64,000 bases of DNA from Pseudomonas sp. L5B5 (GCF_020520285.1 NZ_CP084742.1:2418001-2482000), one strand, 5' to 3'. Positions 35,477 through 44,271 are shown, numbered from the stretch's first letter. The notes: generated from the letters alone by a model not told the origin. Translations and numbers: made by a program.

Positions 35477-36370
35477 CTACACCGGATTGAGCTGGGCCTT
35501 GAGCAGGTCCCGGAAAGTCTGGATCAATGGTTCGCGGCTGCGGCCACGGCGCATGATCATGGAGAATGGCGCCTGGTAGCCGAAGGTCGCCGGCAACAGT
35601 ACTCGCAGGTCGCCCCTGTCGGCCCAGGCCTGGGCATAGTGCTCCGGCAGGTAGCCGATGTAGGCCCCGGACAACACCAGGATCAGCTGCGCCTCCATGC
35701 TCTCCACCGTTGCAGCGCTGTGCTTGAAACCATGCCGGGCCAGCTCAGCCTGGCTCCAGTAGCCACGGCCGACCATGCGCTGCTGGGTAATCACCTGCTC
35801 GGGGATCCGCCGCTCGCTGTACAACGGATGGCGGTTGCTGCAATACAGCCAGTGCTGCTCGCGGTACAACGGCATGTAGACCAGGCCGCTCATGCGGGTG
35901 GAAAAAGCGCCGATGGCCAGGTCCAGGCGGTTGTCCTGCACGCCCAATTGCAATTCGTGGGGGCTCATCACGGACAAGTGCAAGTGCACCGCCGGATGTT
36001 CCTGGCTGTAGCCACCAATGGCCTCGGCGAACGGCAGGGCCTTGTCACTCACCGTGGAGTCGATCACCCCCAGGTTCAAGGTGCCGCGCAACTCGCCCTT
36101 GAGCGCCGCGGCATACTGCTCGAAGCCCTCCAGTTCACCCAGCAGGCGCAAGGTTTCCTGGTGGAACAACTCGCCCTTGCTGGTCAGGCTGAAACCGCCC
36201 CGCCCCCGATGACAGAGCACCAGGCCCAGGGACGCTTCCAGCTGGCTCATGTAGGTACTGATGGCCGATGTCGAGAGATTGAGCTCGCGCTGGGCATTGG
36301 CGAATCCCTGATGCCGCACGACGCTGACGAAGATGCGCAATAGTTTCAGATCAGGTAAAGCGTTGGCCAT
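35477..36370 (-). CDS. gbuR: LysR-type regulator GbuR of the guanidinobutyrate genes
   Basis: 297 residues with an N-terminal winged helix-turn-helix (LLRIFVSVVRHQGFANAQRELNLSTSAISTYMSQLEASLGL) and a periplasmic-binding-type effector domain. It is divergent from gbuA across 357 bases, as in P. aeruginosa, where GbuR activates gbuA in response to 4-guanidinobutyrate. The regulator name rests on this context together with the near-identical gbuA partner. Confidence 0.9.
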   Translation of the reverse strand: MANALPDLKLLRIFVSVVRHQGFANAQRELNLSTSAISTYMSQLEASLGLVLCHRGRGGFSLTSKGELFHQETLRLLGELEGFEQYAAALKGELRGTLNLGVIDSTVSDKALPFAEAIGGYSQEHPAVHLHLSVMSPHELQLGVQDNRLDLAIGAFSTRMSGLVYMPLYREQHWLYCSNRHPLYSERRIPEQVITQQRMVGRGYWSQAELARHGFKHSAATVESMEAQLILVLSGAYIGYLPEHYAQAWADRGDLRVLLPATFGYQAPFSMIMRRGRSREPLIQTFRDLLKAQLNPV

Positions 36371-36727
36371 GGCGGACTCCAGTGACAGCTAAAACGACAA
36401 CCGCCTTATGGCGCGGGCACTTGCCCGCGCCGGGCGCAAAACCAGCCCCGATGATGTCCATCTTCACCCTCAAACTGAACCTGCAACCCTGATAACGGCG
36501 GCTGCGCCAATGAACTGGAATACAGGACCTCACCACGAAGGGTCCTGGAAGCAGCGCGAGAGTCTAGCGCGCCTGCGACCATTAGTTCATAAAAATCTGA
36601 ACTAAGTATTTGTTCGTAGCGATTCTTCCCCCGCACTACATTTCGCAGAATCGGCCCCACTCGGTCGAACGAACAGCCTCTGCTGCGTCGCCGGCCCCAT
36701 AAATAAAACAACGATGAGGCCTATCCC
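36371..36727. promoter_or_regulatory. gbuR-gbuA divergent control region with inverted repeat
   Basis: A perfect hairpin GGCGCGGGC-ACTT-GCCCGCGCC lies at 36410-36431, near the gbuR start. The half nearer gbuA is AT-richer, with TAGTTCATAAAAATCTGAACTA at 36581-36602, an imperfect dyad (TAGTTCA ... TGAACTA, 7-bp perfect arms) of the T-N11-A type favoured by LysR proteins. It is the best candidate for the GbuR operator, about 125 bases before gbuA. Confidence 0.6.
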
Positions 36728-37678
36728 GTGGACAAGACTCTCCACCAGCCACTGGGCGGCAACGAAATGCCGCGATTCGGCGGCATCGCCACCATGATGC
36801 GTCTTCCCCATGTCCCCACTCCCGCCGGCCTGGACGCTGCGTTCGTCGGCATTCCCCTGGACATCGGCACCTCGCTACGCTCCGGCACCCGCTTCGGCCC
36901 CCGGGAAATCCGCGCCGAATCCGTGATGATCCGCCCCTACAACATGGCCACCGGCGCTGCACCGTTCGACTCGCTGAACGTGGCCGACATCGGTGACGTG
37001 GCGATCAACACCTTCAACCTGCTGGACGCCGTGCGCATCATCGAAGAAGCCTACGACAGCATCCTCGAGCACAACGTCATCCCCCTGACCCTGGGCGGCG
37101 ACCACACCATCACCCTGCCGATCCTGCGGGCCATCCACAAGAAACACGGCAAGGTCGGCCTGGTGCATATCGATGCCCACGCAGACGTCAACGACCACAT
37201 GTTCGGCGAGAAGATCGCCCATGGCACCACCTTCCGCCGCGCCGTGGAAGAAGGCCTGCTGGACTGTGATCGCGTGGTGCAGATCGGCCTGCGGGCCCAG
37301 GGCTATACCGCCGAGGACTTCAACTGGAGCCGCAAGCAGGGTTTTCGTGTGGTCCAGGCCGAAGAGTGCTGGCACAAGTCCCTGGAACCCCTGATGGCCG
37401 AAGTCCGCGAGAAGGTCGGCGATGGTCCGGTGTACCTGAGCTTCGACATCGATGGCATCGACCCGGCCTGGGCGCCAGGCACCGGCACCCCGGAAATCGG
37501 TGGACTGACCACCATCCAGGCCATCGAGATCGTTCGCGGCTGCCAGGGCCTGGAGCTGGTGGGCTGTGACCTGGTGGAAGTCTCGCCACCTTATGACACC
37601 ACCGGCAACACCTCGCTGCTGGGCGCCAACCTGCTGTACGAAATGCTCTGCGTACTGCCTGGCGTCGCCCATCGCTGA
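36728..37678 (+). CDS. gbuA: Guanidinobutyrase GbuA (ureohydrolase)
   Basis: Manganese enzyme splitting 4-guanidinobutyrate into urea and 4-aminobutyrate in arginine catabolism. The 316 residues contain the ureohydrolase metal motifs GGDHTITLP (His126), HIDAHADVND (Asp149, His151, Asp153) and SFDIDGIDPAWAPGTGTPE. The whole protein, including the start MDKTLHQPLGGNEMPRFGGI, reads as the P. aeruginosa GbuA as I remember it, more so than agmatinase SpeB. The start codon GTG/ATG choice: the frame opens at GTG 36728. It is divergent from gbuR. Confidence 0.94.
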   Translation: MDKTLHQPLGGNEMPRFGGIATMMRLPHVPTPAGLDAAFVGIPLDIGTSLRSGTRFGPREIRAESVMIRPYNMATGAAPFDSLNVADIGDVAINTFNLLDAVRIIEEAYDSILEHNVIPLTLGGDHTITLPILRAIHKKHGKVGLVHIDAHADVNDHMFGEKIAHGTTFRRAVEEGLLDCDRVVQIGLRAQGYTAEDFNWSRKQGFRVVQAEECWHKSLEPLMAEVREKVGDGPVYLSFDIDGIDPAWAPGTGTPEIGGLTTIQAIEIVRGCQGLELVGCDLVEVSPPYDTTGNTSLLGANLLYEMLCVLPGVAHR

Positions 37679-37693
37679 GAGCCGGGCATGAGC

Positions 37694-37716
37694 GAGCAGA
37701 GGAGCCTCCTCTGCTC
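37694..37716 (+). terminator. 10-bp hairpin after gbuA
   Basis: GAGCAGAGGA-GCC-TCCTCTGCTC, a perfect stem, 15 bases after the gbuA stop. No T-run follows, so it may be a processing or stabilising hairpin. Confidence 0.5.
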
Positions 37717-38080
37717 CGAAGCTGAACGCGATTCGGTTTTCGCCCACAACGGCCGCAGAGCCAACTGCGCTTTGCCCCCTCCCTCTGCCATGGCCGTCCC
37801 GCGATGCCGAGCAGGCGTCGCAGGGGTGGCGGGCCGGGGAAGGTTTCAGGATGCAGGCAAGCATCTGGAGCAACGCCGTAGTCAGCCAGGTGACGTCGCC
37901 TGGTTTATTCATGACGTGGCCGCGACGCTGCGCATGCAAGGGGAGCAACACTTCAGCCAGGAGAGCGAAACCTGCGGGTTTCGCCAACAACAAGAAGGCC
38001 TGTGGCTGGCCTGCAACGAACATTTGTCCGCTATGCCGGAAAGGCTGCCACCCCCTTAGCCAATGTGATCGGAGCAGATC
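37717..38080. other. Spacer between gbuA and the symporter, no supported gene
   Basis: Part of an 808-base gap. A plus-strand frame (37688-38059) crosses it but lacks a recognisable family and a clear ribosome site, and the long minus-strand frame here is the shadow of gbuA extended. I see no RNA gene or repeat. Confidence 0.4.
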
Positions 38081-38401
38081 ATGAATAACAACAACAAAGA
38101 AAAAAGCCTTAGCAGCATTGAACCCCCCAGGGTCGAACGGATTCCCGAGCCCCAACGCGACAAGGGCCCCTGCGAACGCTTTCGCCTGGTCATCGAAGAC
38201 GCCCGCGTCGATGTGCATCAACACATCGTCGGCTGGTGCCTGTCGTTGCCAACCGCCCTCACTGTCTTCTCGCCCTTGAGTCCGAGAAGTGTACTGATCG
38301 GCGCAAGCGCCACCGTCTTCATCTTGCCGCCGCAGGCCAGCGGCCCCCACGCCATCGCACACGTAACCGATCCGCCAGGAGCCCTGCGTCAGGCCGCCTG
38401 A
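38081..38401 (+). CDS. Doubtful 106-residue ORF upstream of the symporter
   Basis: The ATG has a GGAG ribosome site 6 bases upstream and the frame begins MNNNNKEKSLSSIEPPRVE. The rest (CERFRLVIEDARVDVHQHIVGWCLSLPTALTVFSPLSPRS in parts) has no recognisable domain, no signal peptide at its start, and mixed hydrophobicity. It ends 85 bases before the symporter gene. It could be a small lineage-specific protein or chance; the ribosome site is the only positive evidence. Confidence 0.25.
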   Translation: MNNNNKEKSLSSIEPPRVERIPEPQRDKGPCERFRLVIEDARVDVHQHIVGWCLSLPTALTVFSPLSPRSVLIGASATVFILPPQASGPHAIAHVTDPPGALRQAA

Positions 38402-38486
38402 CCCCAACCAAGTAACCGGCCTGCCGGAGACTGCGGCACATGACCTGTTTGTTTCACATAAAAAAGATAATCGGAGACACGCCATC

Positions 38487-39866
38487 ATGGCTCTAGATCT
38501 ATTCGTCGTACTCATCTACGCCGCCGGCATGCTCGTGCTCGGCTACTACGGCATGCGCAAGGCCAAGACCCACGAGGACTACCTGGTGGCCGGCCGCAAC
38601 CTGGGCCCGACCCTGTACATGGGCACCATGGCCGCCACGGTGCTGGGCGGGGCCTCCACCGTCGGCACCGTGCGCCTGGGCTACGTCCACGGCATTTCCG
38701 GCTTCTGGCTGTGCGCCGCCCTCGGCGCGGGGATCATTGCCCTGAACCTGCTGCTGGCCAAGCCACTGCTCAAGCTGCGGATCTTCACCGTGACCCAGGT
38801 CCTGGAAAAACGCTACAACCCCATGGCACGCCAGGCCAGCGCGGTGATCATGCTGGCCTACGCCCTGATGATCGGCGTGACCTCGATCCTGGCCATCGGC
38901 ACCGTGCTGCAAGTGCTGTTCGGCCTGCCGTTCTGGATCTCGGTGCTGCTGGGCGGCGGCGTGGTGGTGGTCTACTCGGCGATCGGCGGCATGTGGTCGC
39001 TGACCCTGACCGACATCGTCCAGTTCGTGATCAAGACCGTAGGCCTGATGTTCATCCTGCTGCCGATCTGCCTGTATCGCGTGGGGGGCTGGGATGAACT
39101 GGTGGCCAAGCTGCCGGCGTCCAGCTTCAGCTTCACCGCCATCGGCTGGGACACCATCATCACCTACTTCATGATCTACTTCTTCGGCATCCTGATCGGC
39201 CAGGACATCTGGCAGCGGGTGTTCACCGCCAAGACCGAGAAAGTCGCGCAGTATGCCGGCACCCTGGCAGGTTTCTACTGCATCCTCTACGGCCTGGCCT
39301 GCGCCCTGATCGGCATGGCCGCCCATGTGCTGCTGCCGGACCTGGACAACGTCAACAACGCATTTGCCGCCATCGTCAAAGCCTCGCTACCGGACGGCAT
39401 CCGTGGCCTGGTGATCGCCGCCGCCCTGGCTGCCATGATGTCCACTGCCAGCGCCGGCCTGCTGGCCGCCTCCACCACCCTGACCGAAGACCTGCTGCCA
39501 CGGCTACGCGGTGGCAAGCAGTCGAGCCTGGGGATCAACCGCCTGTTCACCTTCCTCACCGGCATCGTGGTGCTGGGCATCGCCCTGGTGGTCAACGACG
39601 TGATCAGCGCTCTGACCCTGGCCTACAACCTGTTGGTGGGCGGCATGCTGATCCCGCTGATCGGAGCGATCTTCTGGAAGCGCGCCACCACCGCCGGGGC
39701 TATCGCCAGCATGGGCCTGGGCTTCATCACGGCCCTGCTGTTCATGTTCAAGGATGGCCTGGACGCCAATACCCCGATCTACTACAGCCTGGCAGTAGGT
39801 CTGGTGAGTTTCGTGGTGGTCAGCCTGGCTTCCCGGCGTTCGGTGCCCATGACCAGCGCGATCTGA
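38487..39866 (+). CDS. Sodium:solute symporter (SSS family), gbu locus
   Basis: 459 residues with about 12-13 membrane segments. SSS landmarks: GMRKAKTHEDYLVAGRNLGPTLYMGTMAATVLGGASTVG near the N-terminus (sodium-site region), YSAIGGMWSLTLTDIVQFVIKTVGL in the middle and AALAAMMSTASAGLLAASTTLTEDLL. Its position beside gbuA suggests uptake of 4-guanidinobutyrate or a related guanidino compound (inference; a symporter also lies near gbuA in P. aeruginosa). Confidence 0.9.
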   Translation: MALDLFVVLIYAAGMLVLGYYGMRKAKTHEDYLVAGRNLGPTLYMGTMAATVLGGASTVGTVRLGYVHGISGFWLCAALGAGIIALNLLLAKPLLKLRIFTVTQVLEKRYNPMARQASAVIMLAYALMIGVTSILAIGTVLQVLFGLPFWISVLLGGGVVVVYSAIGGMWSLTLTDIVQFVIKTVGLMFILLPICLYRVGGWDELVAKLPASSFSFTAIGWDTIITYFMIYFFGILIGQDIWQRVFTAKTEKVAQYAGTLAGFYCILYGLACALIGMAAHVLLPDLDNVNNAFAAIVKASLPDGIRGLVIAAALAAMMSTASAGLLAASTTLTEDLLPRLRGGKQSSLGINRLFTFLTGIVVLGIALVVNDVISALTLAYNLLVGGMLIPLIGAIFWKRATTAGAIASMGLGFITALLFMFKDGLDANTPIYYSLAVGLVSFVVVSLASRRSVPMTSAI

Positions 39867-39895
39867 GTCGGCACCCGTTCTGACGATTTTCTTCG

Positions 39896-39931
39896 ACGGG
39901 TGCGGCGTCGGTGGCCGCACCCGTTTTTTTT
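39896..39931 (+). terminator. Rho-independent terminator after the symporter gene
   Basis: ACGGGTGCGGC and GCCGCACCCGT form an 11-bp stem around a 7-base loop, with eight T residues from 39924, 30 bases past the symporter stop. Confidence 0.95.
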
Positions 39932-40154
39932 CGTCTAGGCAAAGCAGCGCCTGGTCTGCAGCGGCTCGCCCCCGCCCCCAAAGGGGACGAATGGTCCCTC
40001 CGTCTACAAAAAACCTGTGCTGTACTCTGACTCAGCGACGACCGTTCACGCAGGAGGACGGTACAAGGATCGCTGGCAGCATCTGTGCGCGCTATCGCAT
40101 CACCCTTGGATGGGGTCATAACAATAAAAACCTCTCCCCTGCCCTGAGGTGTTT

Positions 40155-40418
40155 ATGGACCGCTTCGACATCCAGCAAAGCATCCGCCATGCCATCGATG
40201 CCCAGATGGCCCAGAAATGGCGGGTCTCTCCCTGCAACGCCCAAACCAGCGACACTTACTCCCTGGACCTCAAGGCCCTGCTACACAGCCTGGAAAACGA
40301 ATTCGATATCCGGCTCGATCCCGAGCATGACCTGTATTGGATCCACTCCATCAGCGAGCTGAGCCTGTTCATCCTGGAGAAAACCCGGCGCCGGGACTTT
40401 CGGCCCCTGCATCCGTGA
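40155..40418 (+). CDS. Acyl-carrier-like small protein with YSL in place of DSL
   Basis: 87 residues from an ATG behind TGAGGTG. The middle reads YSLDLKALLHSLENEFDIRL, which lines up with helix 2 of acyl carrier proteins (DSLDxVEL...LEEEFD). Ser36 falls on the phosphopantetheine attachment Ser, but the preceding Asp is Tyr and the usual LGxD lead-in is replaced by NAQTSDT. It is followed 27 bases later by a second ACP-like gene. No synthase, transferase or thioesterase gene is near. Whether it is pantetheinylated is open. Confidence 0.72.
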   Translation: MDRFDIQQSIRHAIDAQMAQKWRVSPCNAQTSDTYSLDLKALLHSLENEFDIRLDPEHDLYWIHSISELSLFILEKTRRRDFRPLHP

Positions 40419-40445
40419 CCTGCGACCGTCACTGAAAACGGCTCG

Positions 40446-40706
40446 ATGAACCGGGGCGAAGCCCGTCGAGCGGTGTATGCACTCATCCGCTGCTGGCTGG
40501 GCGAACGGACCTGCCTGGACGACAGCAGCCAGCTGATGGCGCTGGGTCTGGTCGGGGATGATTTGCAGGAACTGCTCTGGCGCCTGGAAGACCGGTTCGA
40601 ACTTTGCGTGCCTCTCGGGGAGGAGCAGCGCGCGCTGCTGGAACTGGGCAGCGTTCAAGAGCTGGTCGAGTGGCTGCTGGAAATGTCACGGCGACAGGAG
40701 GACTGA
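40446..40706 (+). CDS. Acyl-carrier-like small protein lacking the attachment Ser
   Basis: 86 residues. The segment LDDSSQLMALGLVGDDLQELLWRLEDRFEL aligns with ACP DSSL..LGADSLD..EL...LEEEF, but the Ser position is Gly37 (LGLVGDD). It therefore cannot carry a phosphopantetheine arm and may be a scaffold or regulatory paralogue of the preceding protein. The ribosome site is poor (the start overlaps AAAACGGCTCG), suggesting coupling to the upstream gene 27 bases away. Confidence 0.68.
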   Translation: MNRGEARRAVYALIRCWLGERTCLDDSSQLMALGLVGDDLQELLWRLEDRFELCVPLGEEQRALLELGSVQELVEWLLEMSRRQED

Positions 40707-40782
40707 GCGGCGAGGCCGGCTTGCAACCCTGCCTCAGGAAAAACAGGCGAGAGCGCGGGCCAGCCCTGCTCTCGCATCGAAG

Positions 40783-40911
40783 TCAGCGACGGCGTTGCTG
40801 ACGACGCCGCAGTTCTTCTTCGGTAGGAATCGGCACCGGTTGCAGCGGTGGCTCGATCAGGCCCAGTGCAACACCAAGGTCGTGCAGCCAGCTTTGCAGT
40901 TTGTCTTTCAT
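40783..40911 (-). CDS. PA1414-family micro-protein, 42 residues
   Basis: Minus-strand ATG at 40911 behind a GAGGGGGCACT ribosome site. The peptide is MKDKLQSWLHDLGVALGLIE followed by PPLQPVPIPTEEEL and the Arg-rich end RRRQQRRR. This is the pattern of the small PA1414 protein of P. aeruginosa, whose locus also yields the anaerobically induced sRNA SicX (from memory). Its position beside the gbu/symporter block also matches PA1414 to PA1422 order. The function of the peptide is unknown; the RNA may be the main product. Confidence 0.78.
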   Translation of the reverse strand: MKDKLQSWLHDLGVALGLIEPPLQPVPIPTEEELRRRQQRRR

Positions 40912-40962
40912 AGTGCCCCCTCAGGGTCGTGCCGAGCGGCTATTCTGCGCCGCCTCAAGCAG

Positions 40963-41009
40963 ATAATAGTCCTAAGTCTTCCAGCGCGCTGCCCCCTGAT
41001 GGCAATGAA
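40963..41009 (-). promoter_or_regulatory. ANR/FNR-like site and -10 box of the PA1414-type gene
   Basis: 40996-41009 reads TTCAT-TGCC-ATCAG on the minus strand, 8 of 10 matches to TTGAT-N4-ATCAA. A -10 candidate TATTAT lies at 40963-40968. The spacing to the likely transcript start is about -46, some 5 bases farther than a classic class II ANR site, so this is suggestive only. Oxygen-dependent control is known for the PA1414 locus in P. aeruginosa. Confidence 0.45.
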
Positions 41010-41044
41010 CTGTTACTGGATTATGGCCAATCGCCCAGAACCCC

Positions 41045-41938
41045 TCATGCCGTTGCTCGCGCCGGTTGCATCATCGGACCGGCGGAGCCCTGCTGCAGTT
41101 CGATCCAGGCATTGAGGTTGGCCCCTACCATGCCCTTGCGCCACATCAGCCAGGTGGTGGAATGGGCGAACGGTTCGGCCAGGGGATGCACGGCGACACT
41201 TTCGCGCCCCGGTAGGCTGTCCAGCATCGAGCGAGCCATCAGGGCCACACCGGAACCGGCGATCACGCAGGCCAGCATGCCCTGGTAGGACTCGATCTCC
41301 ATGGCCCGACCCATCGCCGCATGATAATGGGCGAACCAGGACTCCAGTCGCATGCGATAGGAACAGCCCTGGCGAAAGGTGAATACCGCGCGCCCTTCCA
41401 CATCCAGGGCGGTACGCACCGGAGGATGATCGGCTTCACTGATCAGCACCAGGGCCTCCCTGCACAAGGGCACGCCGTCGAGCCCGGCCAGTTCCAGCGG
41501 CCCGTCGACCAAGGCGGCATCCAGGCGTCCGGCCAGCAACCCCTCGAGCAACTCGCCAGTGGGCCCGGACTGCACCTGCAGATTCACTGCCGGGTAAGTG
41601 CGGTGGTAACGCGCCAAGAGAGCTGGCAGGTGAATGGCCGCAGTGCTGTACATCGTGCCCAGGACAAAATCACCGGCTGGCTGGCCACCCAGCACCGCCG
41701 CCTGGGCTTCGTCACGCAGGGCAAACAGGCGCGATGCATAGTCCAGCAGCACCTTTCCGGCCGGCGACAACAGCAGGCGCTGGCGCTCACGCAGGAACAA
41801 CTCGACCCCCAGTTGTTCTTCGAGCTGCTTGAGCCGGGTCGACAGGTTCGATGGCACCCGATGCAAGCGTTCGGCGGCACGGGTGATGGAACCTTCCTCG
41901 GCCACCGCCTGGAAGATACGCAGTTGGCTGAACTCCAT
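41045..41938 (-). CDS. LysR-type regulator divergent from a YbfB-type transporter
   Basis: 297 residues from the ATG at 41938 (TTTTGGAGAAGATC ribosome site); a TTG four codons earlier is rejected. The helix-turn-helix LRIFQAVAEEGSITRAAERLHRVPSNLSTRLKQLEEQLGVELFLRE is typical, and the effector domain has GTMYSTAAIHLPALLARYH. It is 104 bases from the divergent MFS gene, which it probably controls. The intergenic DNA contains AT-rich ATATTATTCATTTT wording (41968-41981). Confidence 0.93.
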   Translation of the reverse strand: MEFSQLRIFQAVAEEGSITRAAERLHRVPSNLSTRLKQLEEQLGVELFLRERQRLLLSPAGKVLLDYASRLFALRDEAQAAVLGGQPAGDFVLGTMYSTAAIHLPALLARYHRTYPAVNLQVQSGPTGELLEGLLAGRLDAALVDGPLELAGLDGVPLCREALVLISEADHPPVRTALDVEGRAVFTFRQGCSYRMRLESWFAHYHAAMGRAMEIESYQGMLACVIAGSGVALMARSMLDSLPGRESVAVHPLAEPFAHSTTWLMWRKGMVGANLNAWIELQQGSAGPMMQPARATA

Positions 41939-42042
41939 GATCTTCTCCAAAACTGAACAAGTTTCTCAATATTATTCATTTTTAAAGAAAGTCAATCGAC
42001 TCTAGCCTGGCGGTCATTCTTCCTGCCTCTGGAACACCGACC

Positions 42043-43203
42043 ATGACTGCCTTGATCCGCCTGCTCGCCAGTTTCATTGCCTTGATGATGGCCATGGGCA
42101 TTGGCCGTTTCGCCCTGACGCCGCAATTGCCGCACCTGATCAGTGAAGGCCAGGTCGACCTGACTGCCGCCGGGCTGATCGCTGCCGCCAACTACCTGGG
42201 TTACTTCATCGGCGCCCTGGAGGCGATGCTGGTCCGCAGTCCGCTCCAGGTGCGTCGGCGCCTGCTGGGCGGGCTGTGGTTGTGCGTACTGCTGACCCTG
42301 GCTTCGTTCTGGGCCCGGGGCTTCTGGCCACACTTGTTGTTGCGCTTCGGGACCGGAGTGGCCAGTGCCTGGGTACTGGTGATGATCACTGCCCTGAGCC
42401 TGCCCCTGGCGCAGGCTGCCGGTCGCCCAAGACTCGGCGCCCTGGTGTTCGCCGGCCCGGGCCTGGGCATCCTGCTCACGGGCCTGCTGGCCCTGGGCTC
42501 CAATCTGCTGGGACGCGGCTCCGCCGACCTGTGGCTGCTGTACGCGGTCGTGGCGCTGTTGATGCTGCTGGTGATCCTGCCCATCCTGCCCCAGGCCGCC
42601 ACAGGCGCCCATGGCGCCAGCCAGGAACGCCCGGTGAGAGCACCGGGCGTGGGCCGCTTGGGACTGGTCTATGGCCTGTATGGCGCGGGCTACATCATTC
42701 CCGCGACGTTCCTGTCGCAGATGGCCAGCACCCAGTTCCACGGCCACTGGCAAGCCGATCTGTTCTGGCCCGCTTTCGGCCTGGCAGCCGCCCTGGGCGT
42801 GCTGCTGGTCAGCCTGCGTCGACACGCCCCGGACAGCACCCGGCACTGGCTGATTGCAACCTTGTGGCTGCAGGCTGCCGGGGTCTTCGCCTGTCTGCTG
42901 GGCAGCGGCTGGGGCCTGCTGTTGGGCGTACTGTTGTGCGGCACACCGTTCCTGGCCTGCATGCAACTGGTCATGCAGCGCTCCCGGGAACTGGCGCCCC
43001 ATGCCATCCAGCGCAACGCCGGCCTGCTGACCGCCTGCTTCGCCGCTGGACAATTGAGTGGCCCGCTACTGGCGGCCCTGAGCAGCCATTTCAGCGGCAG
43101 CCTGCAACTGGCCCTGGGAGTCGCCGGCAGTGGCTTGCTGCTCGGCGGCGGCCTGCTGCTGAGCCGGCAACGACTGGAACCTTCGTGCGCCGCCCTGTCA
43201 TGA
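42043..43203 (+). CDS. YbfB/YjiJ-family MFS transporter
   Basis: 386 residues, about 12 membrane segments. The start LIRLLASFIALMMAMGIGRFALTPQLPHLI and the segment GLIAAANYLGYFIGAL are the signature of the YbfB/YjiJ group. An acidic/basic central loop lies near residue 195 (GAHGASQERPVRAPG). Substrate unknown. It is divergent from a LysR gene and convergent with an SDR gene 9 bases away. Confidence 0.92.
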   Translation: MTALIRLLASFIALMMAMGIGRFALTPQLPHLISEGQVDLTAAGLIAAANYLGYFIGALEAMLVRSPLQVRRRLLGGLWLCVLLTLASFWARGFWPHLLLRFGTGVASAWVLVMITALSLPLAQAAGRPRLGALVFAGPGLGILLTGLLALGSNLLGRGSADLWLLYAVVALLMLLVILPILPQAATGAHGASQERPVRAPGVGRLGLVYGLYGAGYIIPATFLSQMASTQFHGHWQADLFWPAFGLAAALGVLLVSLRRHAPDSTRHWLIATLWLQAAGVFACLLGSGWGLLLGVLLCGTPFLACMQLVMQRSRELAPHAIQRNAGLLTACFAAGQLSGPLLAALSSHFSGSLQLALGVAGSGLLLGGGLLLSRQRLEPSCAALS

Positions 43204-43212
43204 GCAGGCCGC

Positions 43213-44058
43213 TCAAGCGTCCTTGATCCGCTCCCACAGGCGGGCTATCTCCTCGGCACTGGCGGCCTTGATCCGCGCCAGATCCCGCGGATAGTCGACC
43301 CCGAGGTTCTCGTTGAAGCGCGTCGCCGTGAACTGGCCATTGCTGGCCCGCAGGACATGCCCGGTATCGCGGCACGCGGCGCTGGCCAGGTAGATCACTC
43401 CTGGGGTCACCCATTCGGGCTTGAGGTCGACAGGAGTCTCGGTCACGCCCCACATCCGGGTCTTGGCCACCGGTGAGATCGCATTCACCAGAATCCCGTG
43501 TTCCCGGCCTTCCATGCTCAGGGCATTCATGATGCCCAGTTGGGCCATCTTGCCGGCGGAGTAGGCGAACAGGCCGGCCTGGGCATATTGCGAGTACATG
43601 GCCCGGTCCGAGGTCGTCAGGACCACACGCGCCGCCTCGGAGCGCTTGAGATACGGCCAGGCGTGCTTGCACAGCCACGCCGGCGCCTGCACGTTGACAT
43701 CGAGCGCCCGCTGGAGAAACTCGCCATCGGTGTCCTCTATGCCCTGGTAACCGACCCAGCCGGCGTTGTGGATGATGATGTCCACGCCTGAAAAGGCCTC
43801 GACGGCCAGCGCCACCAGTTGCCGAGCCGTGGCTTCGTCAGCCAGGTCGCCGGCATGGGCGATCACCTTCGCACCTTCGGCCTGTAACATGCTGGCTGCC
43901 TCGAAAGCCACGTGTTCGTCTGCCCCGGCACCGACACGATCGGTTCCCAGGTCGCTGATCACTACTTGGGCGCCCAGCCCGGCCAGCGCCCGGGCATAAT
44001 CCAGGCCCAGGCCTCGCCCGCCGCCCGTGACAATGGCAGTCCTGCCCTTGAAGTCCAT
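43213..44058 (-). CDS. Short-chain dehydrogenase/reductase
   Basis: 281 residues. Rossmann motif TGGGRGLG (11-18), Asn98 in HNAG, and catalytic Ser150 (LTTSD), Tyr166 and Lys170 (YSAGK) mark a classical SDR. An insert of about 20 residues at 38-58 and a C-terminal ~50-residue extension (VLRASNGQFTATRFNENLGVDYPRDL) resemble the peroxisomal MFE-2/FabG-like hydroxyacyl dehydrogenases that act on larger substrates. It is divergent from a LysR gene that probably regulates it. Substrate unknown. Confidence 0.92.
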   Translation of the reverse strand: MDFKGRTAIVTGGGRGLGLDYARALAGLGAQVVISDLGTDRVGAGADEHVAFEAASMLQAEGAKVIAHAGDLADEATARQLVALAVEAFSGVDIIIHNAGWVGYQGIEDTDGEFLQRALDVNVQAPAWLCKHAWPYLKRSEAARVVLTTSDRAMYSQYAQAGLFAYSAGKMAQLGIMNALSMEGREHGILVNAISPVAKTRMWGVTETPVDLKPEWVTPGVIYLASAACRDTGHVLRASNGQFTATRFNENLGVDYPRDLARIKAASAEEIARLWERIKDA

Positions 44059-44271
44059 GCTGTCTCGTCCTGTTGTGGTGCCCGCACCTTAACAACAAAC
44101 CCATTGCCAGCTTGATACTTTATCGATGCGCCACTGATACCCGGAACCTATCAGCCACCGGCCCGCGCAAGCCTTGGCGCTTGCGCTCTGCAACCGACAG
44201 CGGTTGGTATCGGTCGGCAGCGTCTCTATCATGGCGGCCCGGCGTCCCACGCAAAGGAAGGAATGCGAGAA

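Noticed and set aside
37688..38059. 123-codon frame after gbuA
   Set aside because: No convincing ribosome site, no family, and it begins within the hairpin region behind gbuA.
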